A stretch of DNA of 64,000 bases from Begonia masoniana (Eukaryota; Streptophyta; Magnoliopsida; Cucurbitales; Begoniaceae), in assembly GCA_022432975.1 (NCBI GenBank), contig CM039509.1:26624510-26688509 (forward strand). Direction: 5' to 3'. A program made the position numbers and the translations under genes. Numbering within the stretch: the stretch's first letter is position 1; each line of letters begins with the position of its first letter. Of the stretch, positions 12,091 through 22,631 are shown piece by piece. Under the pieces are notes generated by a model. That model had not been told where the DNA came from and made no database searches. It was given only the letters and a program-made list of their open reading frames with translations.

Positions 12091-12094
12091 TAAC

Positions 12095-14740
12095 TGTAAC
12101 GACCCTTAAACTGTACCCGTTATTTTTCAATATTATTTTTTTATACTTAAAACTTTAAACCTAACGTTCGAGATGAAATTAAACTTTTAAAATAGGAATC
12201 GTGGAAGTTTATGCTTTTAAACCATTTAACAAAACTTAAAAACAATTATTATAACAATTAAAACTAAATAAACAATCGGCATGGACAAAAAGGGACATTT
12301 GTCCCAAAAGTGATGGGGCGATCGATCGCCCATCATTAAAATAGGAGGGGCGATCAATCGCCCCTCTTTGTGGTGAACGATCGCCCCGCAATCATTCACC
12401 AGGTGATTGATCGCCAAAAATGGGCGATCGGTCGCCACGCTTTCTGGAAAAATCCAGGGAGTAGCGATCACTATGGCAATTGATCCCCTCCTTAGGGAAT
12501 CGATCGCCAAGTCCTCTGGAAATTGATTTTCCATCGAACTTGCATCGCTCCCTTTCTTTCCCTTTCATCTTCACCAATTCTCAAAAACACATTAAATCAT
12601 AACCTACACTCTTACCACATAAACACACTAAAACTTCAATATAAACCACTCCATAATCTCATCCATTTCACACTTCATCAATCACCCAAAATAACGACTC
12701 ACAACGTATCTTTAGCCTAAATACTCGAGATAAACTCAACAAAATCACACTGCGTGGATCCGTTTAAAAACTAAACGTTTCCTCCTATTAAAAATCACCA
12801 AGCAGTTCGATAAAACTTAGATAAAAGCCTTAACAAAACGTTTTTATCAAACAGTTTACCAAAACATCTATACGACGTTCTATCAGCTAACCAGAACCAA
12901 ACATCCTAAAATGTTCTAACTACACAATTATTCTTTCTAGTCTACCATCAGCACAAAAAATCCCAATACCCTCAAAACACATACGTACATCCCCACGGGT
13001 CAGGTTAAGCATCGACTGCGCCAACACACCCCCGCGAGCCATCCTCCGTCAACTGCATCACTCCTCGGGTGAAGGGACCTCGTCCTCACCTATGTCAAGA
13101 TCACCTACACCATACAGACAATCTCTAAGCTAAAGGCTCAGTAAGTTTCGTAAATGCAGATGCATGTTATGCATATGAGTTTCATAAATCATGCAATATT
13201 TTCTTATAAACGATGCGGTACTGTGACAAGCCCCTTTGTGCCTTCACAATAGATCGATAGCCCCCCCCTTTCGGGCCGCACCACCTTTCATGAAAACGTA
13301 AAAACGATGTGGTACTGTGACAAGCCCCTTCGTGCCTTCACAATAGATTAATAGCCCTCCCTTTTTGGGCCACACCCCTTTTTTCTTGAAAACGTAATGC
13401 GGAAATTCATTTTCTTAAAAACGATGTGGTACTGTAACAAGCCCCTTCGTGCCTTCACAATAGATCGATAGCCCCATTTTGGGCCACACCTCTTTTCTTG
13501 AAAACGTATTTGAAAACCATGATGCATGAACATGAGCATAACATAACATAACATTCAACATATATACCATCAAGACAACAAAAACATAGTCTATATTCAA
13601 CATATATACCATCAAGACACTAAAAACATAACCTATAAAAGAACTAATATTAACTACCCAACCAAAGCATATAAACAAGCAATTCACCAATGATCCTCGA
13701 CGCGGCTTCGACGTACGGTGTAGGCTAATCGGCCCTAGTAAGTCACGAGAACTTACTTCGCGTCCGTTGCAACTCTAGCTCCCTCCACGAGCGTTGTTCA
13801 CCTAAGGCAATTTCACAAAAATTGTCGTTAAAGCACGTTCAAACCTTTAAGCGTCAAAACTAATGAAACTCTTAACTAAAGAATTTCTTAAAACTTTAAA
13901 ATACTTCATTGAGGCATTTCATCGAGCATTTCACATTCAACTTACCAAAACCTACATTAACGGAGTTTTTCAAAACTTCAAAAATCCACAAACATTAACA
14001 TTTCTCAATGAATCGACTAACTTTGTCCAATAACGTCCAATACGTCCATTATATTCATAAATACAGTAAACCTATCTATTTCAAACCCTAAATCACGTTT
14101 TTCATAAAAACCTAAACGAAACCCTAACCGTTAAACGACCCGAAAACTACGAATAAACTTTCCAAAATCATAGAACCTTACCTAGAGTGTCGTTTGGAGG
14201 GGAGAACACGAAGAATGGAAGTCGATCGGAGAGAAATCGGTTGCCGGAGAGGAAAGAACGCCGTGAGGGAGAAAATCACCAGAAGCTCTTTGGCATTCGC
14301 AGGAAAGAGGAGAAATAAGGGTGGAAGAGAAGAAATTTTGTTTTAAATAAATTGACTTGGCAAATTACCATTTTGCCCTTCCTTTGATTTTCTATTTATT
14401 TCGTCCTTTGTTTCATTAATTAGCTAATGATTCGTTTACTCCAAATTCTCTTAATTTACCAATAGCTCCAACTTATTATGAGGGCTTTATTAAAACTGTC
14501 CGTTCGCAAAATGGACCTCGTTTACTATTTTTATCAAAACGTCCTTTATATTACGAGAAACGTAAAATCCTCATAATTAGCGTTACAACTCCAAAAATCT
14601 CCATATTTTTCCTAAAATCCTTATTAACCATTAGGATTTTAATAACGCTTTCTGTTCGTAAAACGGACTTAATTTGACATATTTACAAAAATGCCATTAT
14701 ATATAATGAAATATAAATCCCATCGAAACCGGGCGTTAAA
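12095..14740 (-). mobile_element. Element B, right LTR (upstream LTR)
   Basis: 2646 bp and uninterrupted, from TGTAACGACCCTTAAAC to GGGCGTTAAA, where the usual terminal TTACA has one change. It carries the GCGAT cluster (12316-12512) and the tandem block (13210-13505). On the minus strand it has the leader signals CCTTAG|GTGAAC near 13800 and GCGAAGTAAGT near 13756, which frame a small exon-like stretch. It shows what the left LTR looked like before the nested insertion. Confidence 0.93.
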
Positions 14741-14745
14741 CTTTT

Positions 14746-15370
14746 AGCAGTCGGAGTTGTTCTTTGTTTAGAGTGTAAATGGTTGATACGGTGTTCTGTT
14801 GTCTATCGGTGGATATTGAGTGTTACTGTTCACTAGTGGATGTTGTCTATCGGTGGATGTTGAGTGTTACTGTTCAACGATGGATGTTATCGATCTGTAG
14901 AAGTTGTCTATCGGTAGATGTTGTCTATTGGTGGAGGTTGGGTGTTACTGTTGAGCGGTAGATGAGAGTAGTCGATGTGTCGTTCGGCGGATGTCAAAAG
15001 GCAGATGTCGTTCAGGTAAGTGCGAGCGGTGGATGTCGGTAGCGGAAGAAGCATTCTGCTTCTGCTTCTACCACTGGGTTTATTTAGCTGAGGATGTGTT
15101 TGAAATTTTAAGACATTTAAATATTCAAAACCGTTATGTCCTTGTTTCTTTTGGCCGATTATTTCTATCATTTAACTGTTATATAAGTATTGTTTTAGTG
15201 ATTTGTTTTAACCCTGTTTTACACAAATATTTTTCGCTGCAAGTTTTCGATGTTTTTAAATAAATTCCAAATTTTAGCTGTTGAGTGGAAACTTTAAGTT
15301 TCCCTAAAATTTTCTTAATGCAGTCAGAGTATGTGATTAACAAACCAGATTTTTAATTCGGGGCGTTACA
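14746..15370 (+). mobile_element. LTR H, right part
   Basis: Continues LTR H after element B and one TSD copy. It holds repeated GTTACTGTTCA(C/A) and TATCGGTGGATGTTG motifs, related to the minisatellite at 39648-39920, and ends GGGGCGTTACA at 15370. No interior follows, so H is a solo or truncated LTR. Its own target duplication cannot be tested because the left end is missing. Confidence 0.78.
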
Positions 15371-16106
15371 GAATTTGAATTAGATTTGAAGAATCTCATC
15401 AGATGAGATTTGATATTCAAATTTAAATTGAAGTTAGTTATTTAACAAACTATCAAATCAGATTTTTGAAATTTAAATAAAAGTAGATCTGGAAAATCTG
15501 ATCAAATTAGATTTGATCTACAATTGACTTATAATTTGTTTATTATTTAAAAGTAGATATGAAGAATCTCATAAGATGAGATTATCTTTAAAGTAGTTTT
15601 CATAAATATATTTTAAAAACTGTTTTTAGATTATGTGATTAATCGATAAATTGATTTATTAGAGAAATCAACTGCTAATCAAATTAAATTTGATTAGATA
15701 AGATTTATTTTTAAAAATGAGGTTTTATTAAAATAAATATGAAAATTTATTTTAAAATAAATCTATAAAATTGTTAAATGTGATTTAACATAAAGAGAGA
15801 TATAGAAAATAAGATAGAGATATCTAATCCTGAGAGAAAAGGTGTGACCTTTCCATATTCGGTTTTAGAAAAATGTTTTCTAAGATCGAAGAGAGACGTC
15901 TCATGTGTTAAGAATACGTCTCTCCACAAATATAAGAGTACGTTGTTCTCGTAAGTTAGACGCTCACATGTTAGGAAATTTAAGTGTAAAGATCTTCAAA
16001 GAAGACATAACGGTTTCAAAGTCTTTGGGAAAAACACTTGATCCTCAGTTAAAGCTGTTAAGATCAGATGTGAGTACCTTTGTAAAAGCGTTGCTCCAAG
16101 AGGTAT
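15371..16106. other. AT-rich sequence, perhaps an old copia LTR
   Basis: No gene seen. It is very AT-rich with repeated GAATCTCATNAGATGAGATT palindromes (near 15391 and 15561) and a stretch with paired ACGTCTC motifs (15895-15925). Continuity resumes at 18764 once the solo LTR is removed. Composition recalls a Ty1/copia LTR, but I found neither ends nor coding sequence, so that is only a guess. Confidence 0.4.
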
Positions 16107-18758
16107 TGTAACGCCCCCAAACCCACCCTGGTTCGGAGCGCTACTTTGCTAACCAATCCCACATTCGAACATCATTTAACATAAAATCTAAGTCTCTCAA
16201 AACCCTCTTATGTTATACCTAGTTGCCTAGACTCACTAATTTTTCTTAATCCTAACCTTTAAGCACCACAGCGTCCTTTACAAAAATTTCGGCAAAGTAA
16301 CGCCTGAAAATGGCGCCTCCAAAATGCTAGGTACCTGCATAAAATCCAATCCCAACCAAACCAGAACATTCCAACCATCTAACCAACCTACGAAATCTCC
16401 AAATAACAGTAAAGAGGGAACTAAAATGCTAACATCCCTAAATGAAGAAAGTCTACAGTACAGGGCGACACATCACCCTTAACTATGATTATATACACCA
16501 AATACAAATAGCTATGTAATAACTCTAAAGACAACATCAACCAAAAAGACAACTCTACAAACCACCAAAATAATTGCAAATTATACACGACCCCAAAAAT
16601 ACTGTTCCACCCACATCATTCCGAAAACCATGGTCGAGACGCCCCGACAATTGCCCGCACCGGCATACCGCGTACATCCTCGACTGTGTCCCAATCCTAG
16701 CTTGCCTCGTAGCTCTAACCTGTACTCCTGTCGTTACCTACACCACAGAACACACACACACGTAAGCTTACGCTTAGCAAGTAGGGAATAACAAATATAA
16801 ACATACACAATACACAACCCACACAACCCCAACACATGCTGCCTCTACTCTCTCTGTTGTTTTCATTTCGTTTTCATTTTATTAATCTTTCCACTTTCAC
16901 ACGTGAATCAAGTAGGCACACATCCGAGCTCCCCGCTCATTGGACGGCCACACCTTGATCCACGGAGCAAGATCGGCCAGCTCACGCCCGGGTCCCCCCA
17001 TTGGACGGCCGCACACAATCTTCTCCCTTCTCCTGTCACATGTGAATCAAGTAGGCACACATCCGAGCTCCCCGCTCATTGGACGGCCACGCCTTGATCC
17101 ACGGAGCAAGATTGGCCAGCTCACGCCCGGGTCCCCCCCATTGGACGGCCGCACACAATCTTCTCCAACAGCACTTACGTATTTTCAACTTTATATCTCG
17201 AGTAGAGTCCCGACTCACTGCCTCCCCGGCAAAATGCCTCCCCGGCATATTGCAAGTGCCTCCCCGGCAACTTGCATAACCATACCTCGAGTAGAGTCCC
17301 AACTCACTGCCTCCCCGGCAAAATGCCTCCCCAGCATATTGCAAGTGCCTCCCCGGCAACTTGCATAACCTGGCGACTCTACTCAACTTTATAACCTGGC
17401 AACTCTACTCAACTTTATTTTTCTTAAGCTTTCTTTTTATGTTTCACACACCTTTCACGTCATGCACAAACTCATTTTCGTAATGATACTCAACACGTGC
17501 TTAACATAAATAAATCAAATAACTTAAAAACGATGCATGATACTCAACACGTGCTTAACAAAATCAACCAGCCAACAAAATCAAACAACAACCCTACCGT
17601 TCTGTGGTGTAGGCCCGAAGGCAACAAACAAGCACTTCACTACTTACCTGGCGTCCTAGCGCGCTGAGGCTACTCGGTTACCTGCCCACCTATGGCTCGA
17701 CCTACGACAAATATTCAACTTCATTAAAATTAAGCCCACATTCACCAATTTACTTTCAAACTACTATTTCTAGCCTAATCCAACTAAAACTTAACTAAAC
17801 GGGCCACTAATTTGGGTTCGGTAAAAACCGACCCAAAACTTCAAATGCGCGTAACTTTTGCGTCGGATATCGGAATCGAACGATTCCAGTGGCCACGTAC
17901 TCCTCTAATAACCTATTTTAACGTGCCAAAAGGAATTTTAAAACAAACGACCCTAGCTAGGTCAAAAATCAGAAAACCCGAACTGCCCCTTCACTCGGAA
18001 AATTCCCTTTTCCAATTTTCCATCAATTCACACTCAAATCCTCACCAATCAACCACCCACACCATCAATTTGAATAATCTAACCAAAAATCCCGAACTAG
18101 AAGCCAAAACCCGCAATGCCACAAAGAGGGCTTTCTGAATTTCGCTCCAATTGAGCTCCATGTTGCTCGGCAATCTTTGCCGCCATGAAGCTCGGCAAGA
18201 CGACGCCGAGAACAGCCAAAAAGGCCCGGTGATCGGAGCCAAATCGGGCTCGACACCCTCGGCCATGAACAAAGCCGAAAACAGGGCAAAAATCAACCCT
18301 TACCTGTCGGGTCGTGCACGAAGACAACCAACCCTGCTCGTCGCCGTCGTCTGGCCGGGCCGGAGAACGCCGGAAATCACGGCGGTGAATAGCCATCGAT
18401 CGTCACTCGTCTCCCTCGTCTCTGTCTCCCCTGCTCCTCGCTGCCCGACTCGAACAACAGAATAGCTTCGGCTATTCTGTTGTTTTATTTTATTTATTTA
18501 TTTATTTTAATAATAATAACAATAATAATAATAATAAAACTAACTATTAATTAATCCTCAATTACCGTTTTGACCTCCCGTGTTTCCGACCATTTCGACT
18601 TTCGTTAAATCTCGCTCTTAAATTATAACCCACGGCTTAATTTCCGAAGAAATATCCAAACATAATTTAATAAACGTTTAAGTCAAATTAAAACAACTAT
18701 TTTATTACTTAATTATAATATCCCTAATTTAATTAATTCTAAATTTGCGGGTGTTACA
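16107..18758 (-). mobile_element. Solo LTR (2652 bp), E-related
   Basis: From TGTAACGCCCCCAAACC to GGGTGTTACA with an exact TSD GGTAT (16102-16106, 18759-18763). Its left half matches E's LTR (CGCTACTTTGCTAACC, TGGCGCCTCCAAAATGCTAG, CGTAAGCTTACGCTTAGC). Its right half shares the hairpin-like GAACAACAGAATAG...CTATTCTGTTGTT with E and with the solo LTR at 22632. Minus-strand donor-like GACAGGTAAGG near 18307 and GCCAGGTAAGTAG near 17650 fit the shared leader layout. Overlapping short frames at 18042-18465 fall in this GC-rich leader and are not treated as genes. Confidence 0.95.
16899..17370. repeat. Two large direct repeats in the solo LTR
   Basis: A unit of about 140 bp with GTGAATCAAGTAGGCACACA and CATTGGACGGCC occurs twice (from about 16902 and 17042). 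Then a unit of about 90 bp with CTCGAGTAGAGTCCC and CTGCCTCCCCGGCA occurs twice (from about 17197 and 17286). They sit inside the putative second LTR intron and account for several overlapping open frames. Confidence 0.9.
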
Positions 18759-18763
18759 GGTAT

Positions 18764-21154
18764 TTTCTTTTATTATTCTACAATCTAAATCTAATAATTT
18801 TTCTTAATGTAAATTGTTTACATTTGGAAAAAAATACATATTTCTTAAAAATAATTTCTTTTAGACTAACTATTCAATTTATAATTTTTTTATTATAATT
18901 TTAAATTAGTTTTAAAGTAACAGGGTAACGTATGTCACTATTATTATGAATAATAGTAAATTCCGTTGTACGTAGGAACCATCAAAACCAACAATCAACG
19001 CTTTCAAAAATTTCACACATTTGAGCTAAGAAATAACAGAAGTTTTGTTTCGACCTGAGCCATAATGTCAGCGTCCAACGCCCTCACGAGAACTGACTCG
19101 TCAATTACTCCACCTCGAGCAACGTTAACTATTCGAAGTCCTTTCTTCATCTTGGCGAAGGTTTTATCGTTTAGAGCCTTTGACGTGGATGGAGTGAGGC
19201 ATGTGCAAGGAGATGAAATTTGCAGTGGATGTGTGAAAACCGAACCGCCCAATTTAAAAAAAAAAAGATAATAATTTTAAAACTCCCTTCCTTGGGAATT
19301 GTTGCCGAGAACATGGGGATAACCTCCCCTTATTCCTGAGCTCATCTTCTTCGATCATCTTTTTCTCTCGACCGAAGCAGGGAAGGAAAGAGAGGGAAAT
19401 ATTGTTCTTCGTCAAAGATAGCTTTTGTTCATCAACCAAATAGGTGGGTCTTCTTTTTCTGTTTCAATACTTGCATTCTGGAATTTGGAAATTTAACAGA
19501 GAGGCTTTTGGGGTCTGAAAAGTTTTAGATCAACTGGAAAAGGAGGAAACTTTTGTTGGAGTTGATCAACAGAGGAAGATTTGGACTTTTACTGGTAATA
19601 ATTTTGCATGTCCTACAATGAGTATTATCACCGTGGGGTTCAAGTTTGATGTGGGTGTTCAATTAAGTTGTAAGAATTCCAAATCAAGATGCAAATCTGG
19701 AAAATGAGAAGGAAAGGGTCTCGCTTGAATATTAGCAGGGAAGAGCAACAAAGAAGTTAATTAATTGCCAGAGCAAGTCTTTGTAGAGTTGGATTATAAC
19801 GCAAGAAAATGGGGAACCAAACCAAACCGCTGAACTTCTTTGTTCTGAAGGTACGATGATTCTGAAATTCTCCTTTGATGTTTGTTTGTGATGGCTAAGG
19901 TGAATTACTGTAAAATTGGGAGTCTGGTATTGAACTCGTGTGGTATGTAAGTTAAAAAAAAAACTAAGCTTTGGTATTTCTGTATAAAAATGGGACCTAG
20001 ACCTGGATTTTAGAGAAGAAGATTATAATTTGACTGCTGAAATTGTGGACGGTAGAGATATGTTCAATCTATGTTTTTCTCTCGCTGTCGTTGAATAGAT
20101 TTTGTGTGTTAAGTGCAAAGCTGAGGTTTTTGGTTGAGATTTAAAAAGATTTTGTGAATGTAAAATTTGTGTATCAAAGTATGTTTGGGGTGTGATATTA
20201 ATCTGTGAAATTGGAGTTGGGACCATTGAAATCGGATGATGTTTGATGGGGAATCCACTGGATTTCTTGTGGAATGATTGTCAAATGATGCAACACCTAT
20301 CAATAATAGTGATTGTGTTGTTGGGCTTCCCTGGGCCTTAGGCCGTTCAATATTTGGACTTAGTTTATTATCAATAGTAAATATTTTGTTTATTCTAATA
20401 TGGGTAAACTTAATTTTGTATTAATAAGGTTATTATTACTGGGTGCTGGGTGCAGACTATAATTAATTTGGAATTTTCTGAAATTTGTATTCTAGCAGTG
20501 ATGTAACTTATCGTGGAAGGGATTTAATTTTATGTACAATATTATATAATTTCCTTAACTTTAAATTTTGTAATATTTTCACGGAGTATTTTGAATTGAG
20601 CATACTCATTTAATTAAAATTCATTCATATTGTTGTTTTTGTGAAAATGGGTAATAAGATAGCGAAGGTTGTGTCATCGAGTTTCGAATCTTTAAACCTG
20701 ATCAGGATTGTTATGGCTACTGCGATCGTCTAAGTATTGTCATTGTTTATTTTTTTTTATGCCTATAGCATCATGTGTTCGAAGTCTTTGAGTGGCTACA
20801 ATTACACTAGTATTATGTTTGTACAACTAGAGCTTATTTTCAGTATTTACCACAGTATGGTGGATTGTTTTAATCATAAAATGTTCACTCGTTTGTTTTT
20901 AATTAATTATTAAATATAAAATTATTTTCCTATTGAGTTTAGTCGACTCATCCCAAACGACTCCTCTCTTTCAAGACTTATTGAGAGATTTGGATCGACC
21001 GATGCAGAATTGAGTTTGATGATATTTTAGTCCTTATTTTATTTCTCTAAAATGTTTCTTGGTGAAGACTTATTTCTATTCTAGTTCATTTCGTTCTTTT
21101 AGAAAGATTTATTATCACTTCTATTTAAATATGGAGAGTCATTGGACATATATT
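18764..21154. other. Low-copy-looking host segment between retroelements
   Basis: No LTR signature was found here. It holds the PGDH gene fragment at 19055-19235. A purine- and pyrimidine-biased stretch (19290-19440) ends AATAG|GTGGG. Another stretch, 19736-19850, has an AGCAG acceptor-like start, an ATG at 19810 and an AAG|GTACG donor-like end. These could be remnants of gene exons, but no coding similarity was recognised in them. The rest is AT-rich without visible structure. Confidence 0.5.
19055..19235 (-). pseudogene. Fragment of a D-3-phosphoglycerate dehydrogenase gene
   Basis: The minus strand encodes about 60 residues very close to plant plastid PGDH, which oxidises 3-phosphoglycerate in the phosphorylated serine pathway. 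The recognisable stretches are [10 protein letters not shown], then [25 protein letters not shown] and LVRALDA. NVARGG...DE holds the arginine motif of the 2-hydroxyacid dehydrogenase active site. A frame change near 19197 separates the first block from the rest. Similarity stops at CAG|GT (19055/19054), which looks like an exon end, so the copy probably came from genomic DNA and not from mRNA. Far shorter than the roughly 600-residue enzyme, it is a dead fragment. Confidence 0.85.
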
Positions 21155-21312
21155 TGTTAGCATATATTATATAAGGGTAGATTAGTCTTTTACTTTATTT
21201 ATTAAATTGTTCATCGTCTTCTTACTGAATTTCCCAATTTTGTAAGCATTGAATCATCAATATCCCAATTTTGTAAGCATTGAATCATCAATATACTATC
21301 TCAATTTCTTCA
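21155..21312 (+). mobile_element. Copia 5' LTR, about 158 bp
   Basis: Starts TGTTAGCATATATTATATAAG and ends TTTCTTCA just before the primer site. It contains a TATATAAG-type TATA box and an exact tandem duplication of a 32-bp unit (TCCCAATTTTGTAAGCATTG..., at 21231 and 21263). The short length is usual for small copia LTRs. The start is set by the TGTTAG motif only, since the partner LTR is outside. Confidence 0.65.
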
Positions 21313-21324
21313 TGGTATTAGAGC
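21313..21324 (+). other. Copia primer-binding site
   Basis: TGGTATTAGAGC matches the initiator-Met tRNA complement at 11 of 12 bases and follows the LTR end directly. Confidence 0.85.
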
Positions 21325-22184
21325 CCTCGAAGAACGGCGACGAGGGTTTGTGTGGGTGAACAGAGGCTGGGGTCTTGAACTGGGTTCTGCGTTCAGCGTT
21401 CTTAATACGGGGTTCCACTGTTCATCTGAGGCGCCGACTGAACGAGAACGACATTTTTCATTGACGACGAACGACGACGAACAGAGGGATTTTTCGTGGG
21501 CAACTGAACATAGGGTTTTATCTGTGATTTGGGTTATGTGATTTTTCGTTTTGTGTGGCTCAATGGTTTTGAATGGGATTATTGGATTATTGAATTTTTG
21601 AATGGCATTATTGGATTTTTGCGTGGCTGACTGAACAGAGGATTTTCTCTGTGATTTGGGGTTTGTGATTTTGGTTTGGCGTGGCTTAATGGTTTTGAAT
21701 GGTATTATTGGATTATTGAATTCTTTTTTTTGAACAGAGGATGTGAGTTTGGTTTAACTTGGATTATTGGATGGTCTTCTAAAACTAGTTTTTTTAGACG
21801 TGATACACTACTATTGTTTGATAAATTGTCCATGAGAGAATACTGTTTTTGGTGCCAAGCGTTTGTGATTTTTTGGGTCGGTCTAAATGTTCTGGATGAT
21901 ATTCTTAGCAACGGGCAATTGCAACTAAGAAAATATAGAGTGCTCTAGAGGGATGATCTGACTCCAAAGCGTTTGTTCTGGACGAACGTAAACTTTGATT
22001 GGATTTGTGCTTGCTCTCGCTGTTTTAGGCTTGTATTTCTTTAGTTGGATTGTTTGTGAATTCTTTTGATTCAGTTGTCATGTTTGGTCGTAAGGATGAT
22101 ACTCTTCAGTGGTACCAAAATAGGTCGAAGTCTAAGGTCTCTCGCGATGACTGTGTTTTCTGTAAATAGAAGGGTCATTGGAAG
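21325..22184 (+). pseudogene. Copia leader and decayed gag, ending in half a zinc knuckle
   Basis: The first 700 bases have no good frame and include a duplicated GGTTTTGAATGG/ATTATTGGATTATTGAATT segment (about 21565 and 21690). From 22081 a frame starting MFGRKDD reaches the knuckle residues DDCVFC, a stop codon at 22165-22167, and GHW. The knuckle is then cut by the solo LTR at 22185, and its last cysteine is encoded at 27231 and after. Most of a normal copia gag is unrecognisable, so this copy is dead in gag. Confidence 0.75.
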
Positions 22185-22631
22185 TGTAACACCCGGCATT
22201 TTTGCCTATGTAATAATTCCCCGAATATGTAAGCAGAATTTCTCCGATATTAATGCAATGATTGTTTTTAATAAAATTGTCGATGTGTTTAATCGAACGA
22301 GGGTGATTCGTGAGACCTAATCGATTAACTAAATAATGTTTTAGTTAAAAACCAATGGAAGGACAAATTAGGAACAAATTAAGGTTGGTGGGAGAAATCA
22401 AATGGATGATTGACACTTGGCAAACTTGTGGAAGAAGACAAGCCATGTATCTCATTTCCTTCTCTTCCTCCTACGTGAGACATTTCCCTCTCTGCTCTAT
22501 CTCATTTTCCTCTCTGCTTCTCTCTTGCGGTTGAAGAAAACCAACGCAAGGAGTTTCTTCCTTCTCTGATTTTCCTCCTGCTTTTCGGTCTAAGGTAATC
22601 ATCTTAGATAGAAAACGATTTTAGTTTATTT

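Larger units (their letters stand above)
8819..12094 (-). mobile_element. Element B interior: mainly non-coding
   Basis: The interior is 3.3 kb. Next to the left LTR is the polypurine tract. Next to the right LTR are the primer site, a short leader and the gag relic. The 2.6 kb between (8850-11460) is strongly G-poor on the plus strand and has no long open frame. Parts are alignable by eye with the interiors of D and E: the pair TACGAGTCGAAC and CTTGTTTGYAAACTTGTT, and the stretch around CTAGGGT...CTAGGGTC. It could be a decayed pol region or a conserved non-coding core. Confidence 0.8.
3579..14740 (-). mobile_element. Element B: non-autonomous long-LTR Ty3/gypsy element
   Basis: Two LTRs of about 2.63 and 2.65 kb flank a 3.3 kb interior. 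The 5-bp TSD CTTTT is exact (3574-3578, 14741-14745). The primer site lies next to the right LTR, so the element runs on the minus strand. The interior holds no recognisable protease, reverse transcriptase or integrase, only a gag relic with zinc knuckles next to the leader. The left LTR is interrupted by the solo LTR at 5434-8038. The element sits inside LTR H. Size and layout resemble the LARD class of large retrotransposon derivatives. Confidence 0.93.

Noticed and set aside
1..15370. Treating 1-2295 and 5434-8038 as the two LTRs of one element
   Set aside because: They lie in opposite orientation, and 5434-8038 has its own complete TSD inside element B.
20648..20734. Short frame beginning MGNKIAK, like the start of a myristoylated kinase subunit
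   Set aside because: Only six residues match by chance. The frame ends after 28 codons without further similarity.
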